DNA from: Mycobacterium sp. GA-1841
Lineage (GTDB): Bacteria > Actinomycetota > Actinomycetes > Mycobacteriales > Mycobacteriaceae
DNA: 64,000 bases
Direction of reading: 5' to 3'
NCBI RefSeq assembly: GCF_001954135.1
Contig: NZ_MBEQ01000024.1
Coordinates: 62,001-126,000, forward strand
How positions within the stretch are numbered: position 1 is the stretch's first letter; each line of letters opens with the position of its first letter. Shown here in pieces: positions 58,594-64,000 of the stretch. The position numbers were made by a program, and so were the translations under genes. The notes below the pieces were generated by a model. The model saw only the letters and a program-made list of their open reading frames with translations, was not told the origin of the DNA and ran no database searches.

Positions 58594-60981
58594 TCAGTCC
58601 TTGGCGAAGGCGGCGGCGAGATCCCGCTCGAGGTCCTGATAGGGCTCGCCGGACAGGTCGACGGTGACCTGCGCGATGGTGCCGCCGGTGAACCCGAACG
58701 GTGCCCGATAATGCTGGGACACTGCCGATCCCGGGTTGCGGCCGATGCAGATGCCACCGCCGGCGAGCGCGAACATTCCCGGGTGGGTCTGCATGTCCGC
58801 CAGCTCTGCCACCGCCGTGTCGTCGATGAACATCGTGGTGTCACCGAGCGGGGTGTGACTGCCCTCGACCGTGCCGGTGCGCCGGTACTGTACGCCGAAG
58901 ATGTGCCGCCCCAACGGGATCGGGTCCGGTGAGACCAGCAACTGCTCGTGTTCGCCGAGGAAGTTGTAGACGTAGTGCAGCCGTCCGTCGGCGACGAACA
59001 ACACGTGGCCGCCGTGGGCACCGCCCTGCTTGAACAGCACCCCTTGCGCGTCGGCGTCGTCCACGTCGGCTTCGGCGAGCACGGTGAACGACTGCCCCCG
59101 TAGTTCGGCGGCCGCGCCCAGCCCGACCTCGGCGGTGTGGGGATAGTAGGTGTAGCTGGTTCGCTCGCGGGCCAGGTACGGCCGCCACCGCGTCATGGTC
59201 TCCAGGATGTTGAGGTCGGCCAACGGCAGGCCGTGGTATTTCTCGGCCTCGGCGAACCACAACGCCGTCAGTTCGGCGAGTTTGTCGGGGTGTTCGGCGG
59301 TCAGATCGTGACACTGGCTACGGTCGGCCTCGATGTGGAACAGCTCCCAGCGGTCAGCGTCGAAGTGTGACCAGCCCGACGGGGTGGCGGCGTGCACGGT
59401 GTTGGCGAACCAGCCCTTGTGCCAGACGCCGCGGGTTCCGAGCATGGCGTAGAACTGGGTCTCCTTACCGGTGGGCGCCTCCGGATCATCCAGCGCCACT
59501 TTGAAGCTCACGCCGTCCAGCGGCTTCTGCGGCACTCCCCGCACAGTTGCCGGCGGGGTGATACCGAGCAGGTCGTACACCGTCGGGGTGATGTCACAGA
59601 CGTTGACGTAGTTGTCCCGTACCTCGCCCTGGGCGTCGATCCCGTTGGGCCAGGAGATGATCGCCGTGTCGGCGATGCCACCTTCGTGGGAGGCGTACCG
59701 CTTGAACAGCTTGTAGGGCGTGTTGAACGCCAGCGCCCAGCCGATCGGATAGTGGTTGTAGGTCTCCGGCGAACCCAGCCGGTCGATGAACTTCAGCCCC
59801 TCCTCGGCGGTGTCGATGTAGCCGTTGAAGAACTTGGTCTCGTTGACCGACCCGTTCGGGCCGCCCTCACCGCTGGCGCCGTTGTCGGAGATCACCACGA
59901 TGATGGTGTTGTCGAGCTGCCCGGTTTCCTCCAGGAAGTCGAGAATCCGGCCGATCTGGGCGTCGGTATAGGACAGGAACCCGGCAAACACCTCGGCCAT
60001 CCGGGCGAACAACTTTTTCTCGTCATCCGACAGCGAATCCCACGGTCTGACCGTGTCCTGTGCGGGCCACGGTTCACCGTTGGGCCCCTTGACATCTGAG
60101 TAGGGATTGACCGGTGACAGTTCGGTGTCGGGCGGCACGAGGCCCAGTCGTTTCTGGTTTTCCAGCACGATGTTGCGGTAGGCCTCGTAACCCATGTCGA
60201 AACGACCCGCGTACCGGTCGGCCCACTCTTTGAACACATGATGTGGGGCATGACCGGCTCCCGGGCACAGGTAGGTGAACCAGGGCTTGTCCGGGGCGAT
60301 CACCTTGGCGTCGCGGATGAACTCGATTGTCTTGTCCGCCAAGTCGCGGGACAGGTGGTAGCCGTCTTCGGGGGTGCCCGGCGGGTCGACCGGATGGTTG
60401 TCGTACACCAGGTCCGGATACCACTGGTCGGTCTCCCCACCCATGAATCCGTAGAACCGTTCGAAACCGCGGGAACACGGCCAATGTCGTTTGGTGGCAG
60501 CGAGGTTCGACTCCTCCAAGGGGGTCAGATGCCACTTGCCCACGCAGTAGGTGTTGTAGCCGTTCTCGGTGAGCACCTCCGACAGCAGGGCGCTCTCATA
60601 CGGAATCCGGCCGTTGCAGTTGGGAAATCCGTCGGTGAACTCCTCGATGGTCGCCATTCCGACCGTGGTGGCGTTGCGCCCGGTGAGCAGAGACGCCCGG
60701 GTAGGTGAGCACAGTGCGGTGGTGTGGAACTGCGACAACCGGACACCGCGCTGCGCGATGCGGCTCATCGCCGGCATGTCCACCAACCCGCCGAAACAAT
60801 CCCAGGTGGCGATGCCGGTGTCGTCCCAGACCAGGTACAGCACATTCGGTGCCCCGTCAGGCGCCGTCGGTGCCGCGTAGGGGCCCCAATCCGGTTCACT
60901 GTCGCGGATATCCAGCTCGATCTTGCCTTTGAACGCCGGGTTGAACGCTGAATTGAACGCCGAGTTGGGCCCTGTGGCCAT
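58594..60981 (-). CDS. atsA: Arylsulfatase with formylglycine motif
   Basis: This type I sulfatase hydrolyses sulfate esters. The 795-aa protein has the fGly site Cys91 in LCSPTRASLLTGRN, the metal-binding LVWDDTG, and GKWHLTPLE and HHVFKEWADR blocks. A C-terminal region of about 150 residues forms a lectin-like or beta-rich extension. The N-terminus holds a short tandem repeat (NSAFNSAFNPAF). There is no clear signal peptide, so it may be cytoplasmic or leave by another route. It matches Rv0711 by position. Confidence 0.94.
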   Translation of the reverse strand: MATGPNSAFNSAFNPAFKGKIELDIRDSEPDWGPYAAPTAPDGAPNVLYLVWDDTGIATWDCFGGLVDMPAMSRIAQRGVRLSQFHTTALCSPTRASLLTGRNATTVGMATIEEFTDGFPNCNGRIPYESALLSEVLTENGYNTYCVGKWHLTPLEESNLAATKRHWPCSRGFERFYGFMGGETDQWYPDLVYDNHPVDPPGTPEDGYHLSRDLADKTIEFIRDAKVIAPDKPWFTYLCPGAGHAPHHVFKEWADRYAGRFDMGYEAYRNIVLENQKRLGLVPPDTELSPVNPYSDVKGPNGEPWPAQDTVRPWDSLSDDEKKLFARMAEVFAGFLSYTDAQIGRILDFLEETGQLDNTIIVVISDNGASGEGGPNGSVNETKFFNGYIDTAEEGLKFIDRLGSPETYNHYPIGWALAFNTPYKLFKRYASHEGGIADTAIISWPNGIDAQGEVRDNYVNVCDITPTVYDLLGITPPATVRGVPQKPLDGVSFKVALDDPEAPTGKETQFYAMLGTRGVWHKGWFANTVHAATPSGWSHFDADRWELFHIEADRSQCHDLTAEHPDKLAELTALWFAEAEKYHGLPLADLNILETMTRWRPYLARERTSYTYYPHTAEVGLGAAAELRGQSFTVLAEADVDDADAQGVLFKQGGAHGGHVLFVADGRLHYVYNFLGEHEQLLVSPDPIPLGRHIFGVQYRRTGTVEGSHTPLGDTTMFIDDTAVAELADMQTHPGMFALAGGGICIGRNPGSAVSQHYRAPFGFTGGTIAQVTVDLSGEPYQDLERDLAAAFAKD

Positions 60982-61137
60982 GGCGACCTCGATTCCCGGT
61001 TGGCGATTCGACCCCGGTAAGACTGATCGCGGAGAGATTACACCTGCTCACCGACGTTTGCCGGAGAAACTGACGTTCCCTTCAACACCGACGCTGAGGT
61101 GGTCGGCCATTGCTGGACCGGCCGCAGCCCAGAGCTA

Positions 61138-61644
61138 TCACAGCAGCTGTGGGATCAGCACCCGGGTATCGGGCACGAAAGCCCAGTTCGGATCGGTCAG
61201 ATGCGCCTTGAGCTCCGCATCGCTCCACCACCACCCATCGGCGATCTCCTCGGGTTGGTGACTGACCGGGCCGTCCCATCGCGCCTCATATGCAAACAGG
61301 TGACACCGCATGGGCTTTCCGGCCCACCGGCCGTCCCAGGCCACCGACGCCAGTGGCGTCAACGGGACCCCGTTGATGCCGAGTTCCTCGGCCAGTTCCC
61401 GGGTTGCGGCCTGCACCGGCGTCTCGCCCGGGTCGATGACCCCGCCGGCCAGGCAATCGTGCATGCCGGCGAACACGGCTTTGGTCATGGTGCGTCGGTG
61501 GACATAGAGCCGACGGCCGTCGGTCGAGCGCACCAGCACACCGGCACTGCCATGCCACAAGCCCTCGGCATACACGCGTGAACGCGGGGCTGCACCAAGC
61601 ACTTTCCCGTGGGCGTCGTACACGGCGACGAGTTCGTCGGTCAC
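61138..61644 (-). CDS. Nudix hydrolase
   Basis: The 168-aa protein has an intact Nudix box (residues about 67-89: GGVIDPGETPVQAATRELAEELG) matching Gx5Ex7REUxEExGU. RLYVHRRTMTKAVFAGMHDC upstream resembles the Nudix proteins related to isopentenyl-diphosphate isomerase. The substrate is not determined; a nucleoside or prenyl diphosphate are both possible. Confidence 0.9.
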   Translation of the reverse strand: MTDELVAVYDAHGKVLGAAPRSRVYAEGLWHGSAGVLVRSTDGRRLYVHRRTMTKAVFAGMHDCLAGGVIDPGETPVQAATRELAEELGINGVPLTPLASVAWDGRWAGKPMRCHLFAYEARWDGPVSHQPEEIADGWWWSDAELKAHLTDPNWAFVPDTRVLIPQLL

Positions 61645-61685
61645 GGTGCAACGCTAGCGAACCCGGCGCCACCCATGCCCCGGCG

Positions 61686-63770
61686 CTACGGCGTGACGAT
61701 GTTGAACCAGAACGGGAAGGTGTCCAGCATGCCCACGAAGTCGTCCACCGATTGGCGGTTGCCCTCGAGCGTGACCTTGTTCTGGTCGATGCCTTCGTCG
61801 AGCCTGAGCTTGCCCATTTGGATCTGGTTCATCGTGTCCTTGGTCAGCTTGAGATTCGCGTTGGCGTTCGGGATCGGCGCTGTGGTGTAGTTCAGCACCC
61901 CGTTCTCGACGATCAGGCCGTACTGCTTCTTGAGGTCGGTGAAGTCGACGTTCATCGTGATGGTCTTGCCCGCGGCCTTCTGGCCGTTGAGCCGCACGGC
62001 CAGATAGTCGAACATCATTTCCGGCGGCATGGCGTTGATGGTGTCCGGACTTGCGGTATCCGTGCCGCCGGCATTCGGAACGCCGTTGCGCAACTCGTAG
62101 GCGCCCTGCAGGTACACCGACCGCCACGGCCCCGACTCGGCCTGATACCCCATCTGCTCGAAGCTGTCGGCCAGCAGGTTCTTGGCGTCGGCGTTGTTCG
62201 GGTTGGCGAACACCACGTGCTTGAGCACCATCGCGGTCCAGCGGTAGTTGCCCTCGTCGAAGTCCTTCTTCGCCTTCTGCAGCACGGCGTTCTCGCCACC
62301 CATGTATTCGACATACTTCTTGCCCGCCGGCTCCGGCGGCAGATCATCGAGATCGGCTGGGTTTCCGTCGTACCACCCCATGTAGCGCTGGTACACCGCA
62401 CGTGAATTGTGCTTGAGCGTGCCGTAATAGCCGCGGTCAGGCCAGAAGTTGTTCAACTCCGGCGGCATCTGGATCTCTTCGGCGATCTCCGATCCGATGA
62501 GTCCGTTGTTCATCAGGCGCACCGACTGGTCGTGAATGTACTTGTACATGTCACGCTGCTTTTTCCAGTAGTCGATGATCTTGTCGCGGCCCCACATCGG
62601 CCAGTGGTGGCTCTGGAACTTGACGTCGGTGTTCGGCCCATAGGTGTTGATGGTGTCGTCGAGAAACTTGGCCCAGATCCGCGCATCGCGCACCTGTGCA
62701 CCGCGCAGCGTCAACAGGTTGTGCATGGTGTTGGTGGTGTTCTCGGCCATCCACATGGCCTTGAATTGCGGGAAGAATGTGTTCATCTCCGTGGGCGCCT
62801 CGGTGCCCGGCGTGAACTGGAACTCCATGTCCACCCCGTCGATCGTCATCTTCTGACCGCTGCTGGTCACGAGGTCGGTCGGCAGGATCAACGTGGGTTG
62901 GCCGGTGGACACCGTCATGCCGAGACCACCGTTGACGCCGCCCTGCGGATTGCGCGGCAACAGCGCGCCGTACATGTAGACCGCGCGCCTGCCCATGGCA
63001 TTGCCGGCGATGACGTTCTCACTGACGGCGTCCTCGACGAAGTTCGCCGGCGCAACGACTTTCACCTTGCCGGAATCGACGTCGGCCTGGTTGATGATGC
63101 CCCGGACGCCGCCGTAGTGATCGACGTGGGAGTGGCTGTGCAGGACGGCGACGATCGGCCGGGGGCCCAGCTTCTGGTTGACCAGCTCAAGTGCGGCCTT
63201 GGCGGTTTCCGGTGAGATCAGGGTGTCGTACACCAGCCAGCCAGTGTCGCCCTTGATGAAGGTGATGTTGGACAGGTCGTACCCGCGGACCTGGTAGATC
63301 TTGTCTGGGACCACCTCGAAAAGGCCGTATTCCATGCACAATTGGGCGTTGCGCCACAGGCTGGGGTTGACCGTGTCCGGGGCGGGCTTGTCGTCGGCAA
63401 TGTATTTCTTGTACTCCTCGAGGTCCCAGATCACATCGCCGTTGTCGTTGGTGATCGTCAGGGTCTCCGGACGCTCGATCAGCCCCCGCTTGGCGTCCTC
63501 GAAATCGGACCGGTCACTGAACGGCAGCGAGTCGGCCACTTTCCGGTTGGCGGCCTTGGTGGCCTCGGACGCACCTTTGACACTGTTGTCGGTCTTGACT
63601 CCCCCACCGCCACCAGCTGACGATCCACCGTTTGTCTCGTCGTTGCACGCGGCGATCAGCGTGGTCGCGACACCCGCCACGGCCAGCCCACCCAATACCC
63701 GGCGCCGCGGGAACTGTGCACGCGATTCGTGAGGCTCATCAGCTTGATACGACTTCGCATTCGGATCCAT
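61686..63770 (-). CDS. Metallo-beta-lactamase-fold alkylsulfatase, lipoprotein
   Basis: This 694-aa protein is of the SdsA1/BDS1 type, which hydrolyses linear alkyl sulfates. The zinc motif HSHSHVDHYGG (about residues 211-221) is followed by MAENTTNTMHNLLTLRGAQVRD. A dimerisation region and an SCP2-like C-terminal domain (about 575-694) complete the family layout. The N-terminus has twin arginines (RRRVLGGLAVAG) and a lipobox ending at Cys42 (LIAAC), so export as a lipoprotein, possibly by Tat, is expected. It needs no formylglycine. Confidence 0.93.
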   Translation of the reverse strand: MDPNAKSYQADEPHESRAQFPRRRVLGGLAVAGVATTLIAACNDETNGGSSAGGGGGVKTDNSVKGASEATKAANRKVADSLPFSDRSDFEDAKRGLIERPETLTITNDNGDVIWDLEEYKKYIADDKPAPDTVNPSLWRNAQLCMEYGLFEVVPDKIYQVRGYDLSNITFIKGDTGWLVYDTLISPETAKAALELVNQKLGPRPIVAVLHSHSHVDHYGGVRGIINQADVDSGKVKVVAPANFVEDAVSENVIAGNAMGRRAVYMYGALLPRNPQGGVNGGLGMTVSTGQPTLILPTDLVTSSGQKMTIDGVDMEFQFTPGTEAPTEMNTFFPQFKAMWMAENTTNTMHNLLTLRGAQVRDARIWAKFLDDTINTYGPNTDVKFQSHHWPMWGRDKIIDYWKKQRDMYKYIHDQSVRLMNNGLIGSEIAEEIQMPPELNNFWPDRGYYGTLKHNSRAVYQRYMGWYDGNPADLDDLPPEPAGKKYVEYMGGENAVLQKAKKDFDEGNYRWTAMVLKHVVFANPNNADAKNLLADSFEQMGYQAESGPWRSVYLQGAYELRNGVPNAGGTDTASPDTINAMPPEMMFDYLAVRLNGQKAAGKTITMNVDFTDLKKQYGLIVENGVLNYTTAPIPNANANLKLTKDTMNQIQMGKLRLDEGIDQNKVTLEGNRQSVDDFVGMLDTFPFWFNIVTP

Positions 63771-63827
63771 GTGCGCAAATTATGCCGCCGCGCCTTAGGA
63801 TCTGCGGGCGAAACACCGTAGTCGAGG

Positions 63828-64000
63828 TCAAACGGTCCACCAATTCACATCATCGGAAATCACATCCACGGATGCGCCGGCTTCCAACACGAATTTCGAC
63901 TCAGCATCGATGAGTTGCCGGGCCTGAGCACGTACTTCGACGTCGGCACCCGAATTGTTCTTGACCGTGTACCGCGAACTGTTGTTCCGTGCCGTGGGAA
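63828..64000 (-). CDS. Unknown protein, C-terminal 56 residues only
   Basis: The last bases hold the 3' end of a gene running off the window. The frame is open from 63998 to a TGA at 63828-63830 and encodes RYTVKNNSGADVEVRAQARQ, then LEAGASVDVISDDVNWWTV at the end. Its composition looks like real mycobacterial coding sequence of a beta-rich protein. I do not recognise the family. Confidence 0.6.
   Translation of the reverse strand, partial: PTARNNSSRYTVKNNSGADVEVRAQARQLIDAESKFVLEAGASVDVISDDVNWWTV

Noticed and set aside
61654..62127. Internal frames opposite or within the alkylsulfatase gene
   Set aside because: They are shadows of a full-length 694-aa protein with intact zinc motif.

Overview
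The window is high-GC chromosomal DNA of a mycobacterium, most likely a rapid grower of the Mycolicibacterium / M. smegmatis type. The evidence is a complete ESX-4 core (eccB4, eccC4, eccD4, mycP4), tandem cutinases, the sigL-rslA pair, mycobacterial-type tandem methyltransferases, two F420-dependent luciferase-like oxidoreductases, and two ribosomal protein operons in the mycobacterial gene order. From memory of gene orders, the segments matching M. tuberculosis Rv3447c-Rv3465, Rv0753c-Rv0751c and Rv0736-Rv0711 are far apart in that species but lie side by side here. I see no rRNA, tRNA, CRISPR array or insertion sequence.

Layout. 1-6755: ESX-4, with eccC4 cut by the window start. 6821-10547: a CGNR zinc-finger regulator, a DMT-family exporter and three tandem secreted cutinases. 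10825-15513 (minus): the infA-rpmJ-rpsM-rpsK-rpsD-rpoA-rplQ-truA run. 15794-18573: NfeD, flotillin and an unknown protein. 18626-21859: a response regulator fused to a flavoprotein, followed by a cyclic-nucleotide-domain histidine kinase. 21903-25274: two F420/LLM oxidoreductases and rmlB-rmlC (dTDP-rhamnose for the cell wall). 25265-28517: amino-acid permease, P1 peptidase and a divergent TetR regulator. 28753-32338: the valine/methylmalonate-semialdehyde operon mmsA-fadE9-mmsB. 32350-33325: a lone AbiEi/DUF559 nuclease-like gene between two 56-bp direct repeats. 33342-37125: HAD-like protein, LuxR-type two-component system, DUF732 lipoprotein and MarR regulator. 37192-41616: a four-gene cluster of ThDP enzyme, SRPBCC protein, KAS III-like protein and PLP aminotransferase. 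41703-45729: rslA, sigL, map, adk, secY. 46031-49736: four tandem SAM methyltransferases. 49719-53116: MFS transporter and sppA. 53242-57450 (minus): rplN-rplX-rplE-rpsZ-rpsH-rplF-rplR-rpsE-rpmD-rplO. 57688-63770: formylglycine-generating enzyme, arylsulfatase, Nudix hydrolase and alkylsulfatase lipoprotein. 63828-64000: the 3' end of an unknown gene.

How parts work together. Three ECF-type promoters can be read by eye: a GGGAACC-N16-CGTCC element at eccC4, and two matching TTGAACC-N16-CGTRTCACA elements, one before sigL-rslA and one before the four-gene ThDP/KAS III/aminotransferase cluster. The shared element makes that cluster a candidate SigL-controlled small-molecule pathway, and it is the best candidate here for an undescribed system. 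The infA and rplN operons share a second promoter architecture with a GCTGATCAGC palindrome just upstream of the -35 box. The formylglycine-generating enzyme sits beside its likely arylsulfatase substrate, and a separate zinc alkylsulfatase nearby suggests use of organic sulfate esters.

The clearest oddities inside genes are a MycP4 protease whose catalytic serine position reads Asn, a KAS III-like enzyme with Asn at the usual catalytic His, and a thioredoxin-reductase-like flavoprotein without the CxxC pair.
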